From VRUE01 sp963702705 (GTDB lineage: Bacteria > Actinomycetota > Thermoleophilia > Solirubrobacterales > 70-9), in the NCBI GenBank assembly GCA_963702705.1, contig CAVPDR010000007.1, positions 248,001-312,000 on the forward strand: a DNA stretch of 64,000 bases. The letters are read 5' to 3'. Below, piece by piece: positions 16,901 through 26,307 of the stretch (its first letter is position 1; each line of letters begins with the position of its first letter). Both the position numbers and the translations under genes were made by a program. Under the pieces are notes generated by a model. That model was given only the letters and a program-made list of their open reading frames with translations. It did not search any database and had not been told where the DNA came from.

Positions 16901-17325
16901 GCTGCAACCGCTCCGACGGCTGCGTCTACCTGATCTCCTCGGGCCAAAGCGCCCGCGACAACTACCTCTACGCCCAGAGCACAGACGGCGCCGACGTCTT
17001 CTTCTCCAGCGAGGACCGCCTCAACGGCGAAGACCCCAGCAGCACCCGCTCGATCTATGACGCGCGGGCCGGCGGCGGCTTTGCCTCCTCCTCTCAGGCG
17101 GGGGAGTGCCTGGGGGAAGCCTGCCAGCCGGTTGCGGTGGCGCCTCCCGATAGCTCGCCCGCCAGCGCCAACTTCCGCGGCCCAGGCAACGTCAACCCCC
17201 CTGGCAAGAGCCGCGCCTCCTGCCCCAAGGGCAAGCGCAAGGTCAAGGCCAGGGGCGGCCGGACCCGCTGCGTGAGCAGGCACCACCGCCGAGCCGCCGG
17301 CCACGGAAAGGGGGCAGGCCGATGA
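13912..17325 (+). CDS. Secreted double beta-propeller protein, A-type copy 1
   Basis: The 1137-aa protein begins with a signal peptide (LLPLALALLVILSSTTPAHA, cleavage before AELPAYEL). Residues ~80-375 form an NHL-like propeller (AIAVDSFGDEYVAS, SIAVDSNGNLYVFEDSGKVV). An Fn3-like domain follows at ~388-495, then a cysteine motif SCPNQALRGGASARLPDCRA. A TolB/WD40-like propeller at ~545-1050 carries ASPDGEGIAFS, LNPDGSVLLFQSRAG and LSPDGKRAFFESSEALV. A basic tail contains SCPKGKRKVKARGGRTRC. No catalytic motif is seen; binding or scaffolding outside the cell is likely. Its stop overlaps B1 (ATGA). Function is unknown. Confidence 0.8.
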   Translation: MAFRITHMRAHRSVALLPLALALLVILSSTTPAHAAELPAYELDPTLSLRGECKVEAFDPIPDPSCVGEPPAYPAPPAGPAERFNYPRAIAVDSFGDEYVASYAESDDAKGRVDVFDDEGFFITEVSAPNAKSIAVDSNGNLYVFEDSGKVVRYEPSEYDPEAGKVAYASPSIPVATVFFVGSLAIDAANDHLVVAQGKAINIYKSAAEGSGKIESFEPAGIGDGWPEAIAVDGQRRRIYVSFCKNATLDCGVMVIRLDAPHEVLEEIDGSSTPAGKFAASSGLLGLAVDEASGDFFVADIEPAKTVYRFNQGYEYLSRLKSSKFAANIAIQIAVSNGKRSPAAGSCAYPNPKAVSVPAGQACNRHYLFVPVLEAAGRAIAFRPPAQTPPVIEAVSTAAIGEVEAELRARILPGGQDTEYVLQITTQAGFEAEGFAGAITVGEGTLAAGNLTREVSAHAGGLTAGQGYRYRALAENELGEAAQGSGTEGAFTTYDDAPSPGSCPNQALRGGASARLPDCRAYELVTPPETNGRVPRSVGELSNTFPTLEASPGGDSVWFKVEGGSLPGSSGVGSFDGDPYVARRGAAGWNSTLEGVSGDEATVSIPGSSSPDQGYSFWTARIEGPLVIDGIPTEYVRYPDGHSALIGRGSLDEDPRAAGKLITADGTHIVFGTIQSGPSFPIQLEPDAPPAGTRAVYDRTPDEVTHVVSLLPGDVTPAAGQNAAYLGASPDGEGIAFSIGTTLYLRLGNQTTYEIGSGVEFAGVSAGGQRIFYLEGGDLKAFDTGSEEVIDFSNSGDVTPVNVAEGGARAYFVSPSVLGGANPEGDTAQLGKQNLYLSEEGTISFIGTVTERDVEGELEGTTDGLGLWTDVLSRQPAKDPSRLNPDGSVLLFQSRAGLTGYDPGKSPQVFRYDSGTDRLQCISCVPTGVATSGGGRLATLNAGASFSSMEPLSPSAFVHNLSPDGKRAFFESSEALVSADTDGVRDVYEWEAQGVGSCNRSDGCVYLISSGQSARDNYLYAQSTDGADVFFSSEDRLNGEDPSSTRSIYDARAGGGFASSSQAGECLGEACQPVAVAPPDSSPASANFRGPGNVNPPGKSRASCPKGKRKVKARGGRTRCVSRHHRRAAGHGKGAGR

Positions 17326-20117
17326 GGCAGCCCACACACATCGCCCTCGCCTGCGCTGTGCTCTGCGCCGCTTTGTTTGGCGCCACCACGGCGAGCGCCG
17401 ACAAAGACTTCAGCCTCTACGCGATCGAATCGGCCTCGAGCTCGCTGAGCAGCACCCAGGCCGGCGCCCACGCCGACTTCACCACCGCCTTTGAGCTGAG
17501 CGCGACCAAAGAAGTCCCCGCCAAGCCCTACGCCTTCACCCGCGATGTGGTGGTCAAGCTGCCGGCGGGCATCGCCGGCAACCCGCAGGCCTTCCCCCAG
17601 TGCACGCTTGAGCAGTTCGCAACTAGCTGCCCCCAGGACACCCAGGTCGGCGTCGGGCGCATCACCCTCGCCGGCACCGTCAACACCACCCTGATCGAGC
17701 CGATCTTCAACATGCAGGCCCCCGGCGGGGACGTCGCCGCGCGCTTCGGCTTCCTCGCCGGTATTTACCCCACCCTGATCAACGTGCGCCTGGACCCCGC
17801 CGACGACACCCTGGTGGCGGCGGTGGAAGGGGCCTCCGCGGCGGCCGAACTGATCGCCGCCGAAACCACCTTCTGGGGGGTGCCCGCCGCGGCGGTCCAC
17901 GACGAACTGCGCCTCACCTCCGGGGAAGCCTTCGAACGCAAACTGCCCCCCGGCGGGCGCAAATCAAACCAGCCGCAGGTCCCCTTCTTCACCAACCCGA
18001 CCGAGTGCAGCGCCGGAAAGCAGATCACGGTGAGCGCGACCAGCTACCAGCGCCCCGACGAGGTGAAGAGCATCAGCGCCCCCTTCCCGCAGCTGGGCGG
18101 CTGTGAGCTGCTCGAATTCAACCCCGACGCCTCGGCGCGGCCGACCACGACCCAGGGCACCAGTCCCTCCGGGCTTGCCTTCGACCTCTCGCTGCCGACC
18201 AAGGGGCTTGAATTTCCCAACCTGAACTCCGGCTCGCAGATCAAGCGCGCCGAAGTGATCTTGCCCGAGGGGATGAGCGTCAACCCCTCCGCCGCGGAGG
18301 GCTTCGGCGTCTGCTCCCAAGCAGACCTCGCCCGCGAGACCTATAACGGCCCACCCAACCAGGGCTGCCCGGAGAGCTCCAAGGTCGGCTCGCTCACCGC
18401 GACCACGCCGGTGCTCGACCGCGACGCGGTCGGCTCCCTGTATTTGGCAAAGCCCTATGAGAACCCCTTCGGCTCGCTTTTGGCCCTCTACCTCGTGGCC
18501 AAGATCCCCGACCGCGGCGTCCTGGTCAAGGCGGCGGGCAGGGTCGATCTCGACCCCCGCACCGGGCAGCTCACCACCACCTTCGACGACATCCCCCAGC
18601 TGCCGGTGGCCACCTTCAGCCTGCGCTTCCGCGAAGGCGCCAGGGCGCCGCTGGTGACACCCTCGGCCTGCGGCAGCTACGCGGTGGTGGCCAACTTCAC
18701 CCCCTGGTCGGCGCCGGGCAAAGTGGTCTCGCGCACCAGCACCTTCAAGGTCGAAAGCGGCCCCGACCACGGCCCCTGCCCGAGCGGGGGGCTGCCGCCG
18801 TTTCGGCCGGGGCTGCTCGCCGGCACCCGCAACAACGCCGCCGGCACCTTCAGTCCCTTCGATCTAAAGCTCTCCCGCACCGACTCCGAACAGGAGATCA
18901 CCCACTTCTCGATCAAGCTGCCACCGGGCCTGGTGGCAAAGCTCGCCGGGGTGCCCTTCTGCCCGGAGTCGGGCATCGCCCAGGCAACCGCCCGCAAGGG
19001 CATCCACGGCGGCGAAGAAGAGATCAACTCGCCCTCCTGCCCGGCGGCCTCCGAGATCGGCACCTCCCTGGCCGGGGCCGGAGTGGGCCAGGTCCTCACC
19101 TACGTCCCCGGCAAGATCTACCTCGCCGGCCCCTACCGCGGCTCACCGCTCTCCATAGTCGCGATCACGGCGGCCAAGGCCGGCCCCTTCGACCTCGGCA
19201 CCGTGGTGATCCGCGAGGCGCTGCAGGTCAACCCCGAAACCGGGGAAGTCTTCATCGACTCCACCGGCTCGGACCCGATCCCCCACATCATCCAAGGCAT
19301 ACCGGTGCGCCTGCGCGACATCCGCGCCTACGTCGACAAGCCCGAATTCACCCTCAACCCGACCGACTGCACCCCGACCTCGACCGCCTCCACGGTCCTG
19401 GGCGCGGGCCTTGACTTCGCCTCTGAAGCAGACGACAACCCGCTCACCGTCACCTCGCCCTTCCAGGCGGCCGACTGCGCGGCGCTGCCCTTCGCGCCGA
19501 AGCTCAGCCTGCGCCTCAGCGGAGGCACCAGGCGCGGGGGCTACCCGGCGCTGAAGGCCTTCCTGCGGATGAACGGGATCGGCGAAGCGGGAATCGCCAA
19601 AGCCCAGGTCACCCTGCCCAGGAGCGAGTTCATCGCCAACGCCCACTTCAACACGATCTGCACCCGCGTGCAGTTCAAAGAACAGGGCGGCAACGGCGAA
19701 GCCTGCCCGGCGGGATCGATCTACGGCTGGGCGCGGGCCAAGTCACCGATCCTCTCCGACCCACTGGAAGGCCCGGTCTTCCTGCGCTCCTCAGAACACG
19801 AACTGCCCGACGTCGTCGCCTCGCTCAGGGGCCAGGAGATCAACGTCCACCTGGTCGGCCACGTCGACTCGGTCAAAGGCCAGCTGCGAAACACCTTCGA
19901 AACCGTCCCCGACGCACCAGTCGAATGGGCATCGTTCAACTTCAAGGGCGGCAAGAAGGGGCTGTTTGAAAACAGCACCAACCTCTGCGCCAAGGCAAAC
20001 CGCGCCGACGTGCGCTTCACCGGGCAAAACGGCAAGAGGCACAACTACAAGCCCGCGGTGAAGGTGAAGTGCGGGGGGCAGAAGGGGAGGCCCGGCAAAC
20101 AGAGGAGAAGCAGATGA
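17322..20117 (+). CDS. Large secreted Cys-motif beta-sandwich protein, B-type copy 1
   Basis: The 931-aa protein has a signal peptide (ALACAVLCAALFGATTASA). Its modules repeat a pattern: a strand ending LPxG, ~10-20 residues, Cys, then CPxxSxxG. Examples are LPAGIAGNPQAFPQC with CPQDTQVG, LPEGMSVNPSAAEGFGVC with CPESSKVG, FCPESG with CPAASEIG, and ICTRVQF with CPAGSIYG. Paired cysteines suggest one disulfide per module. The C-terminus is a Lys/Arg-rich tail. No enzyme motif is visible. The start overlaps A1 and the stop overlaps A2 by ATGA. I know of no function for this family. Confidence 0.78.
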   Translation: MRQPTHIALACAVLCAALFGATTASADKDFSLYAIESASSSLSSTQAGAHADFTTAFELSATKEVPAKPYAFTRDVVVKLPAGIAGNPQAFPQCTLEQFATSCPQDTQVGVGRITLAGTVNTTLIEPIFNMQAPGGDVAARFGFLAGIYPTLINVRLDPADDTLVAAVEGASAAAELIAAETTFWGVPAAAVHDELRLTSGEAFERKLPPGGRKSNQPQVPFFTNPTECSAGKQITVSATSYQRPDEVKSISAPFPQLGGCELLEFNPDASARPTTTQGTSPSGLAFDLSLPTKGLEFPNLNSGSQIKRAEVILPEGMSVNPSAAEGFGVCSQADLARETYNGPPNQGCPESSKVGSLTATTPVLDRDAVGSLYLAKPYENPFGSLLALYLVAKIPDRGVLVKAAGRVDLDPRTGQLTTTFDDIPQLPVATFSLRFREGARAPLVTPSACGSYAVVANFTPWSAPGKVVSRTSTFKVESGPDHGPCPSGGLPPFRPGLLAGTRNNAAGTFSPFDLKLSRTDSEQEITHFSIKLPPGLVAKLAGVPFCPESGIAQATARKGIHGGEEEINSPSCPAASEIGTSLAGAGVGQVLTYVPGKIYLAGPYRGSPLSIVAITAAKAGPFDLGTVVIREALQVNPETGEVFIDSTGSDPIPHIIQGIPVRLRDIRAYVDKPEFTLNPTDCTPTSTASTVLGAGLDFASEADDNPLTVTSPFQAADCAALPFAPKLSLRLSGGTRRGGYPALKAFLRMNGIGEAGIAKAQVTLPRSEFIANAHFNTICTRVQFKEQGGNGEACPAGSIYGWARAKSPILSDPLEGPVFLRSSEHELPDVVASLRGQEINVHLVGHVDSVKGQLRNTFETVPDAPVEWASFNFKGGKKGLFENSTNLCAKANRADVRFTGQNGKRHNYKPAVKVKCGGQKGRPGKQRRSR

Positions 20118-20924
20118 GCATTTTCCGCCCCGCAACGACCCTCGCCTGCGCGCTCGCGCTCCTGGCCTTCGCCGCCCCCGCCTCGGCGGCCGAACTCCCC
20201 GCCTACGAACTCGACCCGACCCTCTCGCTGCGGGGTGAGTGCAAAGTCGAAGCCTTCGACCCCATACCCGACCCGAGCTGTGTGGGCGAACCCCCGGCCT
20301 ACCCGGCGCCCCCCGCCGGCCCGGCCGAACGCTTCAACTACCCGAGGGCGATCGCGGTCGACTCCTTTGGCGACGAGTACGTCGCCAGCTGGGCCGAAAC
20401 CAATGACGCCAAAGGGCACGTCGACGTCTTCGACGACGAAGGCTTCTTCATCACCGAGGTTGCCGCCCCCAACGCCCAGAGCATCGCGGTCGACAGCAAA
20501 GGCAACCTCTACGTCTTCGAAGACAGCGGCAAAATCGTCCGCTACGAACCCTCCAAATACGACGGCGAAGCGGGCGACATCGCTTACGGAGGTCCGCCGG
20601 TAACGGTCGTGACGGGTTCCTTCGTCGGTGCTCTGGACATCGACCGCTCCAACGATCGCCTCTACGTCGCTCAAGGTAACGGCGTGACCATCTATGGCTC
20701 CGCCGAAGAATCGAATGCCGTGTTCGACGTCGTCGGGCTCGTCGGTGAATGGGTCGAAGCGATCGCGGTCGACAGCCAGCGTCGGCGCATGTACGTGACC
20801 TCTTGCGAGGAAGGGAATATCACCGGATGCGGGGTCAAGGTCTTCGAAGCCGACGACCCCTACAACCTGCTGGAAGAAATTTACGAAGTCCCGACCGAAC
20901 CGGCGCCCACCAAATTCGCCGCCC
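18874..20924 (+). repeat. 2.05-kb direct repeat, copy 1 (end of B1 and start of A2)
   Basis: By eye this block appears base-identical to 25064-27114 (offset 6190). It covers the C-terminal half of B1 and the first ~270 codons of A2. The first difference after the block is at 20925 versus 27115. Identity including wobble positions shows recent duplication or gene conversion. Confidence 0.85.
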
Positions 20925-23497
20925 CCTTCGCCCGGATGGGCCTTGCGGTCGACGAAAAAACGGGCGACTTCTTCGTCGCCGACATCTCGGCGGCGAAAAC
21001 GGTCTTTCAGTTCAACGAAGACTACGAATTCCTCTCGCGGTTCAAATCGAGCAAATTCCAGACCAACAGCTCGATCCAGATCGCCGTCTCAAACGGCAAA
21101 CGCTCTCCGCTCGCCGGGCCCTGCGGTTACCCCGACCCCAAAGCGGTGAGCGTCCCCGCCGGGCAGGCCTGCAACCGCCACGACCTCTTCGTCCCGGTGC
21201 TCGAAGCCGCCGGCCGGGCGATCGCCTTCCACCCGCCCGCGCAGACCCAACCGGTGATCGAAGCGGTCTCCAGCGGCGCGATCGGGGAAGTGGAAGCCGA
21301 GCTGCGAGCGCGGATCCTCCCCGGCGGCCAGGACACCGAATACGCCCTGCAGATCATCACCCAGGCGGGCTTTGAAGCCGAAGGGTTCGCGGGCGCCACC
21401 ACCGTCGGCCAAGGCACGATCCCCGCGGGGAGCCTGGCCAGTGAAGTCAGCGCCCACGCCGGCGGGCTCCTCCCCGGCCAGAGCTACCGCTTCCGCGCCG
21501 TCGCCGAAAACGCCCTCGGCGAAGCCGCGCAGGGCGCCAACAGCGAAGGCGCCTTCACCACCTATGAGGACGCCACCTCGCCGGGCTCCTGCCCCAACCA
21601 GGCGCTGCGCAGCGGCGCCTCGGCCCGGCTGCCCGACTGCCGCACCTACGAGCTGGTGACGCCGCCCGAAACCAACGGGCGGGCGCCGAAGTCTGTCGGC
21701 TTCGTCGGCAACCTGTTCCCGACTGTGGAGTCCTCGCCCGTGGGCGATGCGCTCTGGTTCAAGATCGAAGGCGGCTCGTTGCCGGGCGGCTCGGGAGTGG
21801 GCAGCTTCAGCGGCGACCCCTACGTCGCGAGCCGGGGGGCCTCGGGCTGGAACAGCGCGCTGGCCGGCCCTACAGGAGACGAAGCGACGGTGGCGGTCCC
21901 CGGCAGCACCTCACCCGACCAGGGCTACTCATTCTGGACCGCTCGGATCGAAGGGCCGCTGGTGATCGACAAAATCGACACAGAATACGTCCGCTACCCC
22001 GACGGGCACTCGGAGCTGATCGGCCGCGGCAGCCTCGGCACCGACCCGCGGGCGACGGGAAAGCTGATCACCGAGGACGGCAGCCACATTGTCTTTCAGA
22101 CGATCCAGCTCGGCTCCGGCTTCCCGATCCAGCTCGAGCCAGACGCCCCGCCGGCCGGCACCCGGGCGGTCTATGACCGCACCCCCGACGAAGTCACCCA
22201 TGTGGTCTCGCTACTGCCGGGAGACGTCACCCCGGCGGCGGGTCAGAACGCCGCCTACCTCGGCGCCTCGCCCGACGGCGAGGGCATCGCCTTCTCGATC
22301 GGCACCACCCTCTACCTGCGCCTCGGCAACCAGACCACCTATGAAATCGGCAGCGGCGTCGAATTCGCCGGCGTCTCCGCGGGCGGGCAGCGCATCTTCT
22401 ACCTCGAAGGCGGAGACCTCAAGGCCTTCGACACCGGCTCAGAAGAAGTCATCGACTTCAGCAACAGCGACGACGTCACCCCGGTCAACGTCGCCGAAGG
22501 AGGCGCCCGCGCCTACTTCGTCTCCCCGAGTGTGCTCGGCGGCGCCAATCCACAGGGAGATGTCGCTCAAGCGGGCGCGCAGAACCTCTACCTCTCAGAG
22601 GAGGGGACGATCAGCTTCATCGGGACGGTCACCGATCGCGATGTGGAAGGGGAAATCCCGCCTTTCGAAGCCAAGTTCAGCGACGGCCTCGGCCTTTGGA
22701 CCGAAGTGCTGGGCACCGTACCCGCCAAGGACCCCTCGCGCCTGAACCCCGACGGCTCGGTGCTCTTGTTCCAGTCGCGCGCCGGCCTTACCGGCGATGA
22801 AGGGCCCGGCAAATCGCCCCAGGTCTACCGCTACGACAGCGGCGCCGGGCGCCTTGACTGCGTCTCCTGCATCCCGACCGGGGCGCCTGCCGCGGGCGGC
22901 GCGAGCCTCGAGGGATACGTGTTCGGAACCACTCCACCGGCGCCCCTTACCCCCAGCGCCTTCGTCCACAACCTCAGCCCCGACGGAAGGCGCGTCTTCT
23001 TCGAGTCCAGCGAAGCGCTGGTCTCGACCGACACCGACGGCGTGCGGGACGTCTATGAGTGGGAGGAAGCGGGGGCGGGAAGCTGCGAGCGGACGGGCGG
23101 CTGCGTCTACCTGATCTCCTCGGGCCAAAGCGCCCGCGACAACTACCTCTACGCCCAGAGCGCCGACGGTAGAGACGTCTTCTTCTCAAGCGAGGACCGG
23201 CTCAACGGCGAAGACCCCAGCAGCACCCGCTCGATCTATGACGCGCGGGTGGGTGGCGGCTTTGCCTCCTCCCAGGCCGCGGGGGAGTGCCTGGGGGAAG
23301 CCTGCCAGCCGGTTGCGGTGGCGCCGGACGAGCCCATACCCGTCCTCCGCGGTCCCGGCAACGCCACCTCGCCGGCCAAGGCCCGTGCCTCCTGCCCCAA
23401 GGGCAAGCGCAAGGTCAAGGCCAGGGGCGGCCGGACCCGCTGCGTGAGCAGGCACCACCGCCGAGCCGCCAGCCACGGAAAGGGGGCAGGCCGATGA
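20114..23497 (+). CDS. Secreted double beta-propeller protein, A-type copy 2
   Basis: This 1127-aa protein has the same order as A1: signal peptide (TLACALALLAFAAPASA), NHL-like propeller, Fn3-like domain, SCPNQALRSGASARLPDCRT motif, TolB-like propeller and basic CPKGKRKVKARGG tail. ATG 20114 overlaps the B1 stop and has AGGAGAAG upstream. The first ~270 codons are identical to A3, codons ~670-810 are nearly identical to A1, and the rest diverges, so the gene is a mosaic. Its stop overlaps B2 (ATGA). Confidence 0.8.
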   Translation: MSIFRPATTLACALALLAFAAPASAAELPAYELDPTLSLRGECKVEAFDPIPDPSCVGEPPAYPAPPAGPAERFNYPRAIAVDSFGDEYVASWAETNDAKGHVDVFDDEGFFITEVAAPNAQSIAVDSKGNLYVFEDSGKIVRYEPSKYDGEAGDIAYGGPPVTVVTGSFVGALDIDRSNDRLYVAQGNGVTIYGSAEESNAVFDVVGLVGEWVEAIAVDSQRRRMYVTSCEEGNITGCGVKVFEADDPYNLLEEIYEVPTEPAPTKFAAPFARMGLAVDEKTGDFFVADISAAKTVFQFNEDYEFLSRFKSSKFQTNSSIQIAVSNGKRSPLAGPCGYPDPKAVSVPAGQACNRHDLFVPVLEAAGRAIAFHPPAQTQPVIEAVSSGAIGEVEAELRARILPGGQDTEYALQIITQAGFEAEGFAGATTVGQGTIPAGSLASEVSAHAGGLLPGQSYRFRAVAENALGEAAQGANSEGAFTTYEDATSPGSCPNQALRSGASARLPDCRTYELVTPPETNGRAPKSVGFVGNLFPTVESSPVGDALWFKIEGGSLPGGSGVGSFSGDPYVASRGASGWNSALAGPTGDEATVAVPGSTSPDQGYSFWTARIEGPLVIDKIDTEYVRYPDGHSELIGRGSLGTDPRATGKLITEDGSHIVFQTIQLGSGFPIQLEPDAPPAGTRAVYDRTPDEVTHVVSLLPGDVTPAAGQNAAYLGASPDGEGIAFSIGTTLYLRLGNQTTYEIGSGVEFAGVSAGGQRIFYLEGGDLKAFDTGSEEVIDFSNSDDVTPVNVAEGGARAYFVSPSVLGGANPQGDVAQAGAQNLYLSEEGTISFIGTVTDRDVEGEIPPFEAKFSDGLGLWTEVLGTVPAKDPSRLNPDGSVLLFQSRAGLTGDEGPGKSPQVYRYDSGAGRLDCVSCIPTGAPAAGGASLEGYVFGTTPPAPLTPSAFVHNLSPDGRRVFFESSEALVSTDTDGVRDVYEWEEAGAGSCERTGGCVYLISSGQSARDNYLYAQSADGRDVFFSSEDRLNGEDPSSTRSIYDARVGGGFASSQAAGECLGEACQPVAVAPDEPIPVLRGPGNATSPAKARASCPKGKRKVKARGGRTRCVSRHHRRAASHGKGAGR

Positions 23498-26307
23498 GGC
23501 AGCCCATACGCATCGCCCTCGCCTGCCTGGCCATGCTCTTCGCCGCCCTGCTCGGCGGGGCGACGGCGAGCGCCGACAAAGACTTCAGCCTCTACGCGAT
23601 CGAATCTGCCTCGAGCTCGCTGAGCAGCACCCAGGCCGGCGCCCACGCCGACTTCACCACCGCCTTTGAGCTGAGCGCGACCAAAGAAGTCCCCGCCAAG
23701 CCCTACGCCTTCACCCGCGATGTGGTGGTCAAGCTGCCGGCGGGCATCGCCGGCAACCCGCAGGCCTTCCCCCAGTGCACGCTCGAGCAGTTCGGCGCGA
23801 CGCCCGAAGAAAGCAAATGCCCCCAGGACGCCCAGGTCGGCATCACCCGCATCACCCTCGCCGGCACCGTCAACGGCACCCTGATCGAGCCGATCTACAA
23901 CATGCAGGCCCCCGGCGGGGACGTCGCCGCGCGCTTCGGCTTCTTCGCCGGCCTCTACCCGACCCTGATCAACGTGCGCCTGGACCCCGCCGACGACACC
24001 CTGGTGGCGGCGGTGGAAGGGGCCTCCTCGGCGGCCGAACCGGTCGCCGCCGAAACCACCTTCTGGGGGGTCCCGGCGGCCCCGGCCCACGACGAACTGC
24101 GCCTCACCCCCCAGGAAGCCTTCGCGGGCACCCTGCCTCCCGGCGGGCGCAAGTCAAACCAGCCGCAGGTCCCCTTCTTCACCAACCCGACCGAGTGCAG
24201 CGCCGGAAAGCAGATCACGGTGAGCGCGACCAGCTACCAACGCCCCGACGAGGTGAAGAGCATCAGCGCCCCCTTCCCGCAGCTGGGCGGCTGTGAGCTG
24301 CTCGAATTCAACCCCGACGCCTCTGCCCGGCCGACCACGACCCAGGCAACCAGCCCCACCGGGCTTGACTTCGACCTCTCGCTGCCGACCAAGGGGCTTG
24401 AATTCCCCAACCTGAACTCGGGCTCGCAGGTCAAGCGCGCCGAAGTGATCCTGCCCGAGGGGATGAGCGTCAACCCCTCCGCCGCGGAGGGCTTCGGCGT
24501 CTGCTCCCAAGCAGACCTCGCCCGCGAGACCTATAACGGCCCACCCAACCAGGGCTGCCCGGAGAGCTCCAAGGTCGGCTCGCTCACCGCGACCACGCCG
24601 GTGCTCGACCGCGACGCGGTCGGCTCCCTGTATTTGGCAAAGCCCTATGAGAACCCCTTCGGCTCGCTTTTGGCCCTCTACCTCGTGGCCAAGATCCCCG
24701 ACCGCGGCGTCCTGGTCAAGGCGGCGGGCAGGGTCGATCTCGACCCCCGCACCGGGCAGCTCACCACCACCTTCGACGACATCCCCCAGCTGCCTGTCGC
24801 CACCTTCAGCCTGCGCTTCCGCGAAGGCGCCAGGGCGCCGCTGGTGACGCCCCCGGCCTGCGGCAGCTACGCGGTGGTGGCCAACTTCACCCCCTGGTCG
24901 GCGCCGGGCAAAGTGGTCTCGCGCACCAGCACCTTCAAGGTCGAAAGCGGCCCCGACCACGGCCCCTGCCCGAGCGGGGGGCTGCCGCCGTTTCGGCCGG
25001 GGCTGAAGGCGACGAGCCTCGTGCTCAACGCCGGGCAGTACTCCCCCTTCTACCTGCACCTCACCCGCACCGACTCCGAACAGGAGATCACCCACTTCTC
25101 GATCAAGCTGCCACCGGGCCTGGTGGCAAAGCTCGCCGGGGTGCCCTTCTGCCCGGAGTCGGGCATCGCCCAGGCAACCGCCCGCAAGGGCATCCACGGC
25201 GGCGAAGAAGAGATCAACTCGCCCTCCTGCCCGGCGGCCTCCGAGATCGGCACCTCCCTGGCCGGGGCCGGAGTGGGCCAGGTCCTCACCTACGTCCCCG
25301 GCAAGATCTACCTCGCCGGCCCCTACCGCGGCTCACCGCTCTCCATAGTCGCGATCACGGCGGCCAAGGCCGGCCCCTTCGACCTCGGCACCGTGGTGAT
25401 CCGCGAGGCGCTGCAGGTCAACCCCGAAACCGGGGAAGTCTTCATCGACTCCACCGGCTCGGACCCGATCCCCCACATCATCCAAGGCATACCGGTGCGC
25501 CTGCGCGACATCCGCGCCTACGTCGACAAGCCCGAATTCACCCTCAACCCGACCGACTGCACCCCGACCTCGACCGCCTCCACGGTCCTGGGCGCGGGCC
25601 TTGACTTCGCCTCTGAAGCAGACGACAACCCGCTCACCGTCACCTCGCCCTTCCAGGCGGCCGACTGCGCGGCGCTGCCCTTCGCGCCGAAGCTCAGCCT
25701 GCGCCTCAGCGGAGGCACCAGGCGCGGGGGCTACCCGGCGCTGAAGGCCTTCCTGCGGATGAACGGGATCGGCGAAGCGGGAATCGCCAAAGCCCAGGTC
25801 ACCCTGCCCAGGAGCGAGTTCATCGCCAACGCCCACTTCAACACGATCTGCACCCGCGTGCAGTTCAAAGAACAGGGCGGCAACGGCGAAGCCTGCCCGG
25901 CGGGATCGATCTACGGCTGGGCGCGGGCCAAGTCACCGATCCTCTCCGACCCACTGGAAGGCCCGGTCTTCCTGCGCTCCTCAGAACACGAACTGCCCGA
26001 CGTCGTCGCCTCGCTCAGGGGCCAGGAGATCAACGTCCACCTGGTCGGCCACGTCGACTCGGTCAAAGGCCAGCTGCGAAACACCTTCGAAACCGTCCCC
26101 GACGCACCAGTCGAATGGGCATCGTTCAACTTCAAGGGCGGCAAGAAGGGGCTGTTTGAAAACAGCACCAACCTCTGCGCCAAGGCAAACCGCGCCGACG
26201 TGCGCTTCACCGGGCAAAACGGCAAGAGGCACAACTACAAGCCCGCGGTGAAGGTGAAGTGCGGGGGGCAGAAGGGGAGGCCCGGCAAACAGAGGAGAAG
26301 CAGATGA
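23494..26307 (+). CDS. Large secreted Cys-motif beta-sandwich protein, B-type copy 2
   Basis: This 937-aa protein is a paralogue of B1. It has a signal peptide (ALACLAMLFAALLGGATASA), the same four CPxxSxxG modules and the basic tail. It differs from B1 mainly near residues 100-115 (GATPEESKCPQDAQVG instead of ATSCPQDTQVG) and ~505-525. It is nearly identical to B3 over ~2.6 kb. ATG 23494 overlaps the A2 stop, and its own stop overlaps A3. Confidence 0.78.
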   Translation: MRQPIRIALACLAMLFAALLGGATASADKDFSLYAIESASSSLSSTQAGAHADFTTAFELSATKEVPAKPYAFTRDVVVKLPAGIAGNPQAFPQCTLEQFGATPEESKCPQDAQVGITRITLAGTVNGTLIEPIYNMQAPGGDVAARFGFFAGLYPTLINVRLDPADDTLVAAVEGASSAAEPVAAETTFWGVPAAPAHDELRLTPQEAFAGTLPPGGRKSNQPQVPFFTNPTECSAGKQITVSATSYQRPDEVKSISAPFPQLGGCELLEFNPDASARPTTTQATSPTGLDFDLSLPTKGLEFPNLNSGSQVKRAEVILPEGMSVNPSAAEGFGVCSQADLARETYNGPPNQGCPESSKVGSLTATTPVLDRDAVGSLYLAKPYENPFGSLLALYLVAKIPDRGVLVKAAGRVDLDPRTGQLTTTFDDIPQLPVATFSLRFREGARAPLVTPPACGSYAVVANFTPWSAPGKVVSRTSTFKVESGPDHGPCPSGGLPPFRPGLKATSLVLNAGQYSPFYLHLTRTDSEQEITHFSIKLPPGLVAKLAGVPFCPESGIAQATARKGIHGGEEEINSPSCPAASEIGTSLAGAGVGQVLTYVPGKIYLAGPYRGSPLSIVAITAAKAGPFDLGTVVIREALQVNPETGEVFIDSTGSDPIPHIIQGIPVRLRDIRAYVDKPEFTLNPTDCTPTSTASTVLGAGLDFASEADDNPLTVTSPFQAADCAALPFAPKLSLRLSGGTRRGGYPALKAFLRMNGIGEAGIAKAQVTLPRSEFIANAHFNTICTRVQFKEQGGNGEACPAGSIYGWARAKSPILSDPLEGPVFLRSSEHELPDVVASLRGQEINVHLVGHVDSVKGQLRNTFETVPDAPVEWASFNFKGGKKGLFENSTNLCAKANRADVRFTGQNGKRHNYKPAVKVKCGGQKGRPGKQRRSR
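23535..26180 (+). repeat. 2.6-kb direct repeat, copy 1 (most of B2)
   Basis: Matches 30298-32943 at an offset of 6763 with only a handful of single-base differences seen by eye, for example near 24951, 25936, 25953 and 26076. Confidence 0.85.
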